The notes beneath the pieces were generated by a model that was given only the letters and a program-made list of their open reading frames with translations, did no database searches and was not told the origin of the DNA. Shown in pieces: positions 40,425 to 53,850 of a DNA stretch of 64,000 bases. Origin of the DNA: Streptomyces polyasparticus. GTDB lineage: Bacteria > Actinomycetota > Actinomycetes > Streptomycetales > Streptomycetaceae. The translations under genes and the position numbers were made by a program. The stretch covers positions 434,001 to 498,000 of the forward strand of contig NZ_JACTVJ010000011.1 of assembly GCF_014493765.1 (NCBI RefSeq), written 5' to 3'. Position 1 is the stretch's first letter, and each line of letters opens with the position of its first letter.

Positions 40425-40990
40425 GCACCTACCTCATCACTGCAGAACAGAAATCCGCCGAGGTCACGGACTGGGCGGCGCGGATCGGCTGGGTCGTCGG
40501 ACTCCTGCTGTTCATCGCCCTCGTCTACTGGCTGATGCGGCAGGGCTGGAAGTGGCGGGGCACGCTGCAGAGCGATCTGCCCGAGCTGCCCACCGCGCCC
40601 GAATCGGCGGGTCCGGCGAAACTGGAGCTGAGCGGCCGCTACCACGGGTCCACCACGGCCGGGCAGTGGCTCGACCGGATCGTGGCCCACGGGCTCGGCA
40701 CGCGCAGCCGCGTCGAGCTGACGCTCACTGACGCCGGTCTGGATGTCGTACGTCCTGGGGCGCAGGACTTCTTCGTCCCGGCCGCGGCCCTGCGCGAGGC
40801 CCGGCTCGACAAGGGCATCGCCGGCAAGGTGCTCGCCGAGGGCGGTCTGCTGATCGTCACCTGGGAGCACGGCGGGAAGCTGCTCGACTCCGGCTTCCGG
40901 TCCGACCACGCCGCGGAGCACGCGGCCTGGGTGGAGGCCATCAACTCCATGAACACGACCACCACCAGCACGGAAGGCGCCGCACGATGA
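40421..40990 (+). CDS. Membrane protein with PH-like domain, conserved in actinobacterial pyr operons
   Basis: A 189-residue protein with one N-terminal membrane helix ([18 protein letters not shown]) and a cytoplasmic beta-rich region ([70 protein letters not shown]) compatible with a PH-like fold. It overlaps pyrC and carA by 4 nt each, so it is cotranslated with them. M. tuberculosis has an uncharacterised membrane protein at the same place (between pyrC and carA). A scaffold holding pyrimidine enzymes at the membrane is possible but speculative. Confidence 0.85.
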   Translation: MSTYLITAEQKSAEVTDWAARIGWVVGLLLFIALVYWLMRQGWKWRGTLQSDLPELPTAPESAGPAKLELSGRYHGSTTAGQWLDRIVAHGLGTRSRVELTLTDAGLDVVRPGAQDFFVPAAALREARLDKGIAGKVLAEGGLLIVTWEHGGKLLDSGFRSDHAAEHAAWVEAINSMNTTTTSTEGAAR

Positions 40991-42127
40991 CGACCTCCAC
41001 CAGGGGAGCCCGCAAGCAGGCCGCTCCCGCCGTACTCGTCCTGGAGGACGGCCGTATCTTCCGCGGCCGCTCCTACGGGGCCGTGGGGGAGACCTTCGGC
41101 GAAGCCGTGTTCTCCACCGGCATGACCGGCTACCAGGAGACGCTGACCGACCCCTCGTACCACAAGCAGGTCGTCGTGATGACGGCTCCGCACGTGGGCA
41201 ACACCGGTGTGAACGACGAGGACCCCGAGTCCTCCCGTATCTGGGTCTCGGGTTACGTCGTACGCGACCCCGCCCGCATGCCGTCCAACTGGCGCGCCAA
41301 GCGCACGCTGGACGAGGAGCTCGCGAACCAGGGCGTCGTCGGGATCTCCGGCATCGACACCCGCGCCCTCACCCGCCACCTGCGCGAGCGCGGCGCGATG
41401 CGCGTCGGCATCTTCTCCGGCGAGGCCGTCGCGGACGACGCGGCGCTGCTGGCCCGCGTGAAGGACGCGCCGCAGATGAAGGGCGCGAACCTCTCCGCCG
41501 AGGTCGCCACCAAGGAGACGTACGTCGTCCCCGCGATCGGCGCCAAGAAGTTCACGGTCGCCGCCGTGGACCTGGGCATCAAGGGCATGACCCCGCACCG
41601 CATGGCCGAGCGCGGCATCGAGGTGCACGTGCTGCCCGCGACCGCGACGGTTGAGGACGTGTACGCGGTCAACCCGGACGGCGTGTTCTTCTCCAACGGG
41701 CCGGGCGATCCGGCCACCGCCGACCACCCCGTCTCCGTCATGCAGGCCGTCCTGGAGCGCAAGACGCCGCTCTTCGGCATCTGCTTCGGCAACCAGATCC
41801 TCGGCCGCGCGCTGGGCTTCGGCACGTACAAGCTGAAGTACGGCCACCGCGGCATCAACCAGCCGGTGCAGGACCGCACCACCGGCAAGGTCGAGGTCAC
41901 CGCGCACAACCACGGGTTCGCCGTGGACGCGCCCCTCGACAAGGTGAGCGAGACCCCCTACGGCCGCGCCGAGGTCTCGCATGTCTGCCTGAACGACCAG
42001 GTCGTGGAAGGACTGCAGCTGCTCGACCAGCCGGCCTTCTCCGTCCAGTACCACCCGGAGGCGGCGGCAGGTCCGCACGACGCCGCCTACCTGTTCGACC
42101 GTTTCGTATCGCTGATGGAGGCCGAGC

Positions 42128-42135
<8 letters not shown>
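40987..42135 (+). CDS. carA: Carbamoyl-phosphate synthase small subunit
   Basis: A 382-residue glutaminase subunit feeding ammonia to CarB. The N-terminal half has [18 protein letters not shown]. The class I amidotransferase domain has NGPGDP, nucleophile Cys266 in [14 protein letters not shown], and the His/Glu pair in [13 protein letters not shown]. It overlaps carB by 8 bp. Confidence 0.98.
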
Positions 42136-45436
<3,301 letters not shown>

Positions 45437-45443
45437 CAGCCAC

Positions 45444-45473
45444 GAGGGGGACACCGGAAACGGTGTCCCCCTC
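45444..45473 (+). terminator. Hairpin with GAAA tetraloop between carB and pyrD
   Basis: A 13-bp perfect stem GAGGGGGACACCG / CGGTGTCCCCCTC closed by a GAAA loop, 7 bp after carB and 17 bp before pyrD. It could act as a partial terminator or mRNA stabiliser inside the cluster. Confidence 0.75.
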
Positions 45474-45490
45474 TTCATGAGGACACGGAT

Positions 45491-46594
45491 ATGTACAAGC
45501 TCTTCTTCAACCTCGTCTTCAAGCGGATGGACCCCGAGCAGGCCCACTACCTGGCCTTCCGGTGGATCCGGCTCGCCGCCCGCATCCCCGTCCTGCGCAC
45601 CTTCGTCGCGGCCGTGCTCGCCCCGCGCTTCCGCGAGCTGCGCACCGAGGCGTTCGGCCTGCGGATGCACGGCCCGTTCGGCCTCGCCGCCGGCTTCGAC
45701 AAGAACGCCGTCGCGATCGACGGCATGTCCATGCTCGGCTTCGACCATATCGAGATCGGCACGGTCACCGGGGAGGGCCAGGACGGCAACCCCAAGAAGC
45801 GGCTGTTCCGGCTGATCCCGGACCGCGCGCTGATCAACCGTATGGGCTTCAACAACGAGGGCTCCGCGGCCGTCGCAGAGCGTCTGGGCGCTCGCAAGGC
45901 GGCCTTCAAGACGGTCGTCGGCGTCAACATCGGCAAGACCAAGGTCGTCGAGGAGGCGGACGCCGTCGGCGACTACGTGAAGTCGACCGAGCGCCTCGCC
46001 GCCCATGCCGACTACCTGGTCGTGAACGTCTCCTCCCCGAACACCCCCGGCCTGCGCAACCTCCAGGCCGTCGACCACCTGCGTCCGCTGCTCACGGCGG
46101 TACGTGAGGCCGCGGACCGTACGGTGACTTCGCGCCGCGTCCCGCTCCTGGTCAAGATCGCCCCCGATCTCGCCGACGAGGACATCGACGCCGTGGCCGA
46201 CCTGGCCGTGGAGCTCGGACTCGACGGCATCATCGCCACCAACACCACGATCGGCCGCGAAGGTCTGCTCTCCGACGCGGAGTTGGTCAAGGAGACCGGT
46301 GGTCTTTCGGGCGCGCCTTTGAAGGAGCGCTCCCTCGAGGTCCTGCGCCGCCTGTACGAGCGGGTCGGCGACCGGATCACCCTGGTCGGCGTCGGCGGCA
46401 TCGAGAACGCCGAGGATGCCTGGCAGCGGATCCTCGCGGGCGCCACGCTGGTGCAGGGCTACAGCGCCTTCATCTACGAGGGCCCCTTCTGGATGCGCGC
46501 CATGCACAAGGGACTTGCGGCCCGCCTGAACAACTCCCCGTACGCCACGCTGGCCGAAGCGGTCGGCGCCGCCACGCGAAAGGTCTCCGCATGA
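45491..46594 (+). CDS. pyrD: Quinone-dependent dihydroorotate dehydrogenase (class 2)
   Basis: A 367-residue flavoenzyme that passes electrons from dihydroorotate to menaquinone at the membrane. The amphipathic N-terminus ([20 protein letters not shown]) and catalytic Ser182 in [14 protein letters not shown] mark class 2. FMN motifs include GLAAGFDKN and [14 protein letters not shown]. It overlaps pyrF by 4 nt. A second, class 1B system lies 1 kb downstream. Confidence 0.97.
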   Translation: MYKLFFNLVFKRMDPEQAHYLAFRWIRLAARIPVLRTFVAAVLAPRFRELRTEAFGLRMHGPFGLAAGFDKNAVAIDGMSMLGFDHIEIGTVTGEGQDGNPKKRLFRLIPDRALINRMGFNNEGSAAVAERLGARKAAFKTVVGVNIGKTKVVEEADAVGDYVKSTERLAAHADYLVVNVSSPNTPGLRNLQAVDHLRPLLTAVREAADRTVTSRRVPLLVKIAPDLADEDIDAVADLAVELGLDGIIATNTTIGREGLLSDAELVKETGGLSGAPLKERSLEVLRRLYERVGDRITLVGVGGIENAEDAWQRILAGATLVQGYSAFIYEGPFWMRAMHKGLAARLNNSPYATLAEAVGAATRKVSA

Positions 46595-47433
46595 GCATCG
46601 AATCCTTCGGTACGCGGCTCCGTCGAGTGATGGACGAGCGGGGGCCGCTGTGTGTCGGGATCGACCCGCATGCGTCGCTGCTGTCGGCCTGGGGGCTCGA
46701 CGACACCCTCGCCGGTCTGGAGACCTTCACGCGGATCTCCGTCGAGGCGCTCGCGGAGACCGTGGCGGTCGTCAAGCCGCAGGCGGCGTTCTTCGAGCGC
46801 TTCGGGTCGCGCGGGGTCGCGGTCCTGGAGAAGGCCGTAGCGGAGCTGCGCTCGGCCGGGACGCTGGTCGTCATGGACGCCAAGCGCGGTGACATCGGCT
46901 CCACGATGGCCGCGTACGCCGAGGCCTTCCTGCGCAAGGACTCGCCGCTGTTCTCGGACGCGCTGACCGTCTCGCCGTACCTCGGGTACGGGTCGCTGCA
47001 GCCTGCGGTTTCTCTCGCTCGGGAGAACGGTGCGGGGCTCTTCGTGCTGGCGCTCACCTCCAACCCGGAGGGCGGGGAGGTGCAGCATGCGGTGCGCGCG
47101 GACGGGCGCAATATCGGCGCGACGATGCTGGCGCACCTTGCCGAGGAGAACTCCGGTGCGGAGCCCATGGGCTCGTTCGGCGCGGTCGTCGGGGCGACGC
47201 TCGGGGATCTGTCCTCCTACGAGCTGGACATCAACGGGCCGTTGCTCGCTCCCGGGATCGGGGCGCAGGGGGCGACTCCTGCGGATCTGCCCTCGGTGTT
47301 CGGCTCTGCGGTGCGCAACGTCGTCCCCAACGTGAGCCGGGGCGTGCTGAAGGCTGGGCCCTCGGTGCCTGCGCTGCGGTCGGCTGCGGAGCGGTTCGCC
47401 GACGAGGTGCGGGCCGCGGTGGCAGGGGCCTGA
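46591..47433 (+). CDS. pyrF: Orotidine 5'-phosphate decarboxylase (type 2)
   Basis: A 280-residue TIM-barrel enzyme making UMP. The catalytic Asp-Lys-Asp array is in VVMDAKRGDIGSTMAAYA, and substrate contacts lie in LCVGIDPHASLL and LLAPGIGAQGATPAD. Length and sequence match the type 2 (mycobacterial) subfamily. It overlaps pyrD and is followed by a large palindrome. Confidence 0.97.
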   Translation: MSIESFGTRLRRVMDERGPLCVGIDPHASLLSAWGLDDTLAGLETFTRISVEALAETVAVVKPQAAFFERFGSRGVAVLEKAVAELRSAGTLVVMDAKRGDIGSTMAAYAEAFLRKDSPLFSDALTVSPYLGYGSLQPAVSLARENGAGLFVLALTSNPEGGEVQHAVRADGRNIGATMLAHLAEENSGAEPMGSFGAVVGATLGDLSSYELDINGPLLAPGIGAQGATPADLPSVFGSAVRNVVPNVSRGVLKAGPSVPALRSAAERFADEVRAAVAGA

Positions 47434-47440
47434 TTTTCCT

Positions 47441-47514
47441 TCCCCCACCCCGCCCCTTCCCGAAACCGGGGCCTGGGGCGGAGCCCCGGTTTCGGGAAGG
47501 GGCGGGGTGGGGGA
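47441..47514. repeat. Perfect 32-bp inverted repeat (palindromic dispersed-type element)
   Basis: Left arm 47441-47472 and right arm 47483-47514 are exact reverse complements around the 10-nt loop CTGGGGCGGA. It sits just after pyrF. It may act as a terminator, and its CCCACCCCGCCCC / GGAAGGGGCGG composition resembles dispersed repeats common in Streptomyces. Confidence 0.9.
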
Positions 47515-47625
47515 GAGAGCCCGCCGCAGGCGCCCCGCGTCCACAGGCCGCAGAAGGAGTGCGGGACCTTTGCCGGGCGAGGCGAGGACCTTGCCCGTAC
47601 GCCGGGTGCGCAGGGCCGGTCGATC

Positions 47626-48543
47626 ATGGACAGGGAGATCCAGCGATCGGAGAGCCCTTTGTCCCGGCAGTCCAGACCGACGCCCACGCAGTCCTCGGCC
47701 GAGATCCTCGCTCTCGAGCCGGTGGGCGCGTATCACCGGCTCGTGCTCGACACGGGCAGCGATGTCGCCGCCCGGGTGTCACCGGGACACTTCGCCGCCC
47801 TGGCCATCGGTGGCCGGGACTCGTCCATGCTGCTGCGGCGGGCGTTCTCCATCCATCGCGCCGACCCCGGGGCCGGCAGCATCGAGCTGGTCTTCGCTGT
47901 GCACGGCAGGGGGACCAAGGCGTTGGCCGCGCATCACGTCGGCGACAGCGTCGATCTGATCGCGCCGCTCGGCACACCGTTCCCGCTGTCCGGCGGTCCC
48001 GTGGCCGCCGTGCTCGTCGCCGGCGGCTACGGGAGCGCCCCCATGTTCGGGCTCGCCGAGCAGATCCTCGACCGCGGGGGCCGCGTCGGGTTCGTGCTCG
48101 GGGCCGCGAGCGCCGACAAGCTGTTCGGTGTCGGCCTCGCCCGCGCCCTTACGCCGCATGTGGCCGTGACGACCGACGACGGCTCGTACGGCAGCAAGGG
48201 CCGTGTCACCGACCCGCTGCCCGGCATGATCCGCGAACTCGGCGCCACCGAGGTGCACTCCTGCGGGCCGATGCCCATGCTCAGGGCCGTCACGGAGATC
48301 GCCACCGCGTACGGCGCCCGCAGCCACACGGCCGTCGAGGAGGCCATGGCCTGCGGGATCGGGATCTGCATGACCTGTGTCCTGCCGGTGGTCGGCGAGG
48401 ACGGCGTGACCCGCTTCGAGCGCTCCTGCACCGCGGGCCCGGTCTTCGACGGGACGAAGGTGCGCTGGGAGGACGCCGGGACGCTGCCGGCCGGCCTCGA
48501 AGGCGCTGATGCCATGAACCCGCACCGGGTGCCCGCACGATGA
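47626..48543 (+). CDS. pyrK: Dihydroorotate dehydrogenase electron-transfer subunit (PyrK type)
   Basis: A 305-residue flavo-iron-sulfur protein. The FAD motif is LLRRAFSIH (Arg72, Ser75), the NAD-binding region is AVLVAGGYGSAPMFGLAE, and the 2Fe-2S ligands are Cys243, Cys248, Cys251 and Cys268 (ACGIGICMTC ... RSCTAG). It would pass electrons from the class 1B catalytic subunit to NAD. ATG 47626 is listed; a TTG at 47659 with GGAGAG upstream would give a 294-residue form. It lies 192 bp after pyrF, across the palindrome, and overlaps the catalytic-subunit gene by 4 nt. Confidence 0.93.
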   Translation: MDREIQRSESPLSRQSRPTPTQSSAEILALEPVGAYHRLVLDTGSDVAARVSPGHFAALAIGGRDSSMLLRRAFSIHRADPGAGSIELVFAVHGRGTKALAAHHVGDSVDLIAPLGTPFPLSGGPVAAVLVAGGYGSAPMFGLAEQILDRGGRVGFVLGAASADKLFGVGLARALTPHVAVTTDDGSYGSKGRVTDPLPGMIRELGATEVHSCGPMPMLRAVTEIATAYGARSHTAVEEAMACGIGICMTCVLPVVGEDGVTRFERSCTAGPVFDGTKVRWEDAGTLPAGLEGADAMNPHRVPAR

Positions 48544-49490
48544 GCAATATCGACATGTCGGCACCGCTGGGTTCGCACGTCACCCTGCCGAATCCGGTGA
48601 GCACGGCCTCCGGCTGTGCCGGTTACGGCCGTGAACTCCACCGCTTCGTTCCGCTCTCGTCGCTCGGCACGATCACCACGAAAACGATCATGCCGTACGT
48701 GCGCTCCGGGCGGCCCACGCCGCGGATGGCCGAGACTCCGAGCGGCATGCTCAACTCCATCGGGCTGCAGGGCTCCGGCATCGACCACTTCGTCGAGCAC
48801 GAGCTGCCCTGGCTCGCGGAGCAGGGTGCCCGGGTGCTCGTGTCGATCGCGGGGGAGCGCACCGAGGAGTTCGCCGAGGCCGCCGCCCGCCTCAAGGGGC
48901 AGCCCGGGGTCGTGGGCATCGAGGCCAATATCTCCTGCCCGAACGTCGCCAACCGCGGACTCGTCTTCGCCTGCGACGCCTCCTCCGCGTACGAGACGGT
49001 CCGTGCCGTGCGCGACGCCGCCGATCCCGCGCAGCCGGTCTACGCGAAGCTCACGCCGGATGTCACCTCGATCGTGGACATCGCCGCGGCGTGCACCCAG
49101 GCCGGTGCGGACGGCCTCTCGATGATCAACACGCTGCTCGGCATGGTCGTCGACGCCGACACCCTGCGGCCACGGCTCGCGGGCACGACCGGCGGACTCT
49201 CCGGCCCCGCGATCCGGCCCGTCGCGGTGCGCTGCGTGTACCAGGTGTACGCGGCGATGCGCGCCGGATCCGTCCGGAAGGTGCCGATCCTCGGCATGGG
49301 CGGGATCACCTCCGGGCGCGACGCGCTGGAGTTCGTGCTCGCCGGCGCCTCCGGTGTCGCGCTCGGCACGGTGCTCTTCAACGACCCCTCCGCACCCGTA
49401 CGCGTCCTGGAAGAGCTCGAATCCGCTCTGGCGGAGCGCGATTTCACATCGTTGCAGCAGGCAATCGGCTTCGCGCACACAGGTAATTGA
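48540..49490 (+). CDS. Dihydroorotate dehydrogenase catalytic subunit (class 1B)
   Basis: A 316-residue FMN enzyme. Catalytic Cys133 in ANISCPNVANRG marks class 1, and pairing with an upstream PyrK-type gene marks 1B. Other motifs are VSTASGCAGYGRE, INTLLGMVVDADTLRP, TGGLSGPAIRPVA and ILGMGGITSGRDALEF. Divergence from typical PyrDB (for example NVANRG instead of NVPGGK-like) leaves open another dihydropyrimidine-type substrate. With PyrK it forms an NAD-linked route parallel to the class 2 enzyme upstream. Confidence 0.92.
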   Translation: MSNIDMSAPLGSHVTLPNPVSTASGCAGYGRELHRFVPLSSLGTITTKTIMPYVRSGRPTPRMAETPSGMLNSIGLQGSGIDHFVEHELPWLAEQGARVLVSIAGERTEEFAEAAARLKGQPGVVGIEANISCPNVANRGLVFACDASSAYETVRAVRDAADPAQPVYAKLTPDVTSIVDIAAACTQAGADGLSMINTLLGMVVDADTLRPRLAGTTGGLSGPAIRPVAVRCVYQVYAAMRAGSVRKVPILGMGGITSGRDALEFVLAGASGVALGTVLFNDPSAPVRVLEELESALAERDFTSLQQAIGFAHTGN

Positions 49491-49711
49491 CGTACCGGAC
49501 CCCCAAATCCGGGGTGAATTGCCCGATATGTATAGTTCGACTTCAGCTGACCTGGACTTTTCCGCTGTTCTCGCTGACTGGAGCGGTCCTGGCCGCTAGT
49601 CTCCGTCGGGAGTACTCGGGTGACTGCGTCGCTCGTTGCTCCCCAGGTGCGGGGCTATTAGGTTCCTCACCGGTCCGTATCCGACAGTTCGACAACCGAG
49701 GTGACGTAGGC

Positions 49712-50035
49712 GTGGCTCTTCCGCCCCTTACCCCTGAACAGCGCGCAGCCGCGCTCGAAAAGGCCGCCGCGGCTCGCCGGGAGCGGGCCGAGGTCAAGAA
49801 TCGACTCAAGCACTCCGGCGCCTCCCTTCACGAGGTCATCAAGCAGGGCCAGGAGAACGACGTCATCGGGAAGATGAAGGTCTCCGCCCTCCTCGAGTCG
49901 CTGCCGGGCGTGGGCAAGGTCCGCGCCAAGCAGATCATGGAGCGTCTCGGTATTTCCGAGAGCCGGCGTGTGCGGGGCCTTGGCTCCAACCAGATCGCTT
50001 CTTTGGAGCGAGAGTTCGGCGGCGGTGCCGCCTGA
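49712..50035 (+). CDS. mihF: Integration host factor, actinobacterial type (mIHF/sIHF)
   Basis: A 107-residue nucleoid protein with a helix-two-turn-helix-like fold: [34 protein letters not shown] then [28 protein letters not shown] and [18 protein letters not shown]. It binds and bends DNA and affects supercoiling and sporulation. GTG 49712 with GAGG upstream gives exactly the known length; the frame upstream to 49487 is not part of the family. The 221-bp region before it should hold its promoter. gmk follows. Confidence 0.96.
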   Translation: MALPPLTPEQRAAALEKAAAARRERAEVKNRLKHSGASLHEVIKQGQENDVIGKMKVSALLESLPGVGKVRAKQIMERLGISESRRVRGLGSNQIASLEREFGGGAA

Positions 50036-50073
50036 CGGTCTCAGGCACTCCTGAGAACCTGGATAATCGCTGC

Positions 50074-50631
50074 ATGAGTGAACGTCCGCGGCTGACCGTG
50101 CTCTCCGGCCCCTCTGGAGTCGGCAAGAGCACGGTCGTCGCTCATATGCGCAAAGAACACCCCGAGGTCTGGCTCTCCGTCTCGGCGACGACTCGGAAGC
50201 CGCGTCCCGGGGAGAGGCACGGCGTCCAGTACTTCTTCGTCACCGACGAGGAGATGGACAAGCTGATCGCCAACGGCGAGCTGCTCGAGTGGGCCGAATT
50301 CGCGGGCAACCGCTACGGCACACCACGCGCCGCCGTCCTGGAGCGTCTCGAGGCCGGTGAGCCGGTGCTGCTCGAGATCGATCTGCAGGGCGCCCGTCTC
50401 GTGCGCGAGTCGATGCCCGAGGCCCAGCTGGTGTTCCTCGCCCCGCCCAGCTGGGACGAGCTCGTGCGCCGTCTCACCGGCCGCGGCACCGAGGCGCCGG
50501 AGGTCATCGAGCGCCGTCTGGCCGCGGCCCGTGTCGAGCTCGCCGCCGAGTCGGAGTTCGATACGACCCTTGTCAATACCTCCGTCGAGGACGTGGCCCG
50601 TGAGCTGCTAGCCTTGATGAACGTTGTCTGA
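50074..50631 (+). CDS. gmk: Guanylate kinase
   Basis: A 185-residue kinase that phosphorylates GMP. The P-loop is [11 protein letters not shown] (10-20), and GMP-binding motifs are [21 protein letters not shown] and [13 protein letters not shown]. It sits in the conserved mihF-gmk-rpoZ-coaBC-metK order. Confidence 0.97.
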   Translation: MSERPRLTVLSGPSGVGKSTVVAHMRKEHPEVWLSVSATTRKPRPGERHGVQYFFVTDEEMDKLIANGELLEWAEFAGNRYGTPRAAVLERLEAGEPVLLEIDLQGARLVRESMPEAQLVFLAPPSWDELVRRLTGRGTEAPEVIERRLAAARVELAAESEFDTTLVNTSVEDVARELLALMNVV

Positions 50632-50674
50632 TCAGGCGTTGTCTGATCATTTTCCATTCTTCGGAAGGTAGAGC

Positions 50675-50947
50675 GTGTCCTCTTCCATCACCGCGCCCGA
50701 GGGCATCATCAACCCGCCGATCGACGAGCTCCTCGAGGCCACCGACTCGAAGTACAGCCTCGTGATCTACGCGGCCAAGCGTGCCCGTCAGATCAACGCG
50801 TACTACTCGCAGCTCGGCGAGGGTCTCCTCGAGTACGTCGGTCCGCTGGTGGACACCCACGTCCACGAGAAGCCGCTCTCGATCGCGCTGCGTGAGATCA
50901 ACGCCGGCCTGCTCACCTCCGAGGCCATCGAGGCCCCGGCCACGTAA
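50675..50947 (+). CDS. rpoZ: RNA polymerase omega subunit
   Basis: A 90-residue omega subunit ([32 protein letters not shown]) that helps assemble RNA polymerase by chaperoning beta'. GTG 50675 has GGAAGG upstream. A 12-bp hairpin lies 30 bp after the stop, separating it from coaBC. Confidence 0.97.
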   Translation: MSSSITAPEGIINPPIDELLEATDSKYSLVIYAAKRARQINAYYSQLGEGLLEYVGPLVDTHVHEKPLSIALREINAGLLTSEAIEAPAT

Positions 50948-50977
50948 GCACGCCGACGTTCGGCAGTTTTTCCAGTA

Positions 50978-51006
50978 CAGGCCCGGCAGCGCGACTGCCG
51001 GGCCTG
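50978..51006 (+). terminator. Terminator hairpin after rpoZ
   Basis: A 12-bp perfect stem CAGGCCCGGCAG / CTGCCGGGCCTG with loop CGCGA. Confidence 0.85.
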
Positions 51007-51071
51007 TGGTGTGTCATGGGTACGGACCGGTCCGCGAGCGGAACATGTCGTACGGGAGATGGGGAGTGGCA

Positions 51072-52274
51072 GTGGACAAGCCGAAGGTCGTCCTGGGAGT
51101 CAGCGGCGGGATCGCCGCCTACAAGGCGTGCGAGCTGCTTCGCCGGCTGACCGAGTCGGGCCACGACGTCCGGGTCGTGCCGACCGAGTCCGCGCTCCAC
51201 TTCGTCGGCGCGGCCACCTGGTCCGCACTCTCCGGCCACCCGGTCTCGACGGAGGTCTGGTCCGATGTCCACGAGGTGCCGCACGTACGGATCGGCCAGC
51301 ACGCCGATCTCGTGATCGTGGCGCCCGCCACCGCCGACATGCTGGCGAAGGCCGCGCACGGCCTGGCCGACGACCTGCTCACCAACACGCTCCTGACCGC
51401 GCGCTGTCCCGTGGTGTTCGCACCCGCGATGCACACCGAGATGTGGGAGCACGCGGCCACCCAGGAGAACGTGGCCACCCTGCGCCGCCGCGGCGCCGTC
51501 GTCATCGAGCCCGCCGTCGGACGCCTCACCGGCGTCGACACGGGCAAGGGGCGGCTGCCCGACCCCGGCGAGATCTTCGAGGTCTGCCGCCGGGTACTTG
51601 CCCGCGGGAACGCCGACGCGGACCTCGCGGGCCGCCACGTCGTGGTCAGCGCCGGAGGCACCCGGGAGCCGATCGACCCGGTCCGCTTCCTGGGCAACCG
51701 CTCCTCCGGCAAGCAGGGCTACGCCCTCGCCCGTACGGCGGCGGCGCGCGGCGCCCGGGTCACCCTGGTCTCCGCGAACGCCGGCCTGCCCGACCCGGCC
51801 GGCGTCGACGTCGTGCACGTCGGGACCGCGGTGCAGCTGCGCGAGGCCGTGCTCAAGGCGGCGGCCGACGCGGACGCCGTCGTGATGGCGGCGGCGGTCG
51901 CGGACTTCCGGCCCGCCGAGTACGCGACCGGGAAGATCAAGAAGAAGGACGACCAGGCCGATCCGACGATCACCCTCGTCCGCAACCCCGACATCCTCGC
52001 CGAGATCTCCGCCGACCGTGCGCGCCCCGGCCAGGTCGTGGTCGGCTTCGCCGCCGAGACCGACGACGTGCTCGCCAACGGACGCACCAAGCTGGAGCGC
52101 AAGGGCTGCGATCTGCTCGTGGTCAACGAGGTCGGTGAGCGCAAGACCTTCGGCTCCGAGGAGAACGAGGCGGTCGTGCTCGGCTCCGACGGCTCCGAGA
52201 CGCCCGTGCCGTACGGACCGAAGGAAGGCCTGGCGGACGTGGTGTGGGACCTGGTGCAGAAGCGACTCGACTGA
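51072..52274 (+). CDS. coaBC: Bifunctional phosphopantothenoylcysteine decarboxylase/ligase
   Basis: A 400-residue coenzyme A biosynthesis protein. The N-terminal CoaC flavoprotein half starts VVLGVSGGIAAYKACELLRRL and contains APAMHTEMWEH and the CoaC/CoaB linker. The C-terminal CoaB half has VVSAGGTREPIDPVRFLGN, SSGKQGYALA and the KIKKKDD lysine motif. GTG 51072 with GGGGAG 7 nt upstream is chosen over in-frame ATG 51046. Confidence 0.95.
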   Translation: MDKPKVVLGVSGGIAAYKACELLRRLTESGHDVRVVPTESALHFVGAATWSALSGHPVSTEVWSDVHEVPHVRIGQHADLVIVAPATADMLAKAAHGLADDLLTNTLLTARCPVVFAPAMHTEMWEHAATQENVATLRRRGAVVIEPAVGRLTGVDTGKGRLPDPGEIFEVCRRVLARGNADADLAGRHVVVSAGGTREPIDPVRFLGNRSSGKQGYALARTAAARGARVTLVSANAGLPDPAGVDVVHVGTAVQLREAVLKAAADADAVVMAAAVADFRPAEYATGKIKKKDDQADPTITLVRNPDILAEISADRARPGQVVVGFAAETDDVLANGRTKLERKGCDLLVVNEVGERKTFGSEENEAVVLGSDGSETPVPYGPKEGLADVVWDLVQKRLD

Positions 52275-52532
52275 CTCCCGGGGCGCAGGTGAAGTGAATT
52301 TCGCCCGCCCGGGCGCCTCAAACCCGCGAAATTCGGACGTCAGCGCCCTGGCGGAGACCGATCGTCGTATCGCAGAATGCGGTGTCGCAGGTCACACGGC
52401 ATCCAGCTAGCGAGACGCGGCGCCCAGTGGCCGGAAGCGACCGATAAACTGGTCGACGAAGCATCACCGGGCGCAGCTCCCGGTAGCCTCGCCAATGATC
52501 AGCCAGCAGCCGCTGCAACCCCAGGGAGCGTT
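52275..52532 (+). other. metK leader region with an inverted repeat
   Basis: GAATTTCG (52296-52303) and CGAAATTC (52327-52334) form an 8-bp repeat with GC-rich interior, 200 bp upstream of metK. It may terminate coaBC transcription. No recognised SAM-riboswitch core and no gene is seen in this stretch. Confidence 0.4.
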
Positions 52533-53741
<1,209 letters not shown>

Positions 53742-53760
53742 TACCTGACGCTCTGCGGTG

Positions 53761-53790
53761 ACGGCCCCGGACCTTGTGGTCCGGGGCCGT
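53761..53790 (+). terminator. metK terminator hairpin
   Basis: A perfect 13-bp stem ACGGCCCCGGACC / GGTCCGGGGCCGT with loop TTGT, followed by TGTCGTG. Confidence 0.88.
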
Positions 53791-53850
53791 TGTCGTGAGG
53801 GGGGCAAATGGTGTGCGGTGGGCGGGCGTTGGTGCGTACGGTGGGAGAGC

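Noticed and set aside
49487-49711. N-terminal extension of mihF
   Set aside because: The known protein is about 107 residues and GTG 49712 has a good ribosome binding site; the extension has no family match.
52275-52532. SAM riboswitch upstream of metK
   Set aside because: No SAM-I, SAM-II or SAM-IV core sequence is recognisable; only a short inverted repeat is present.
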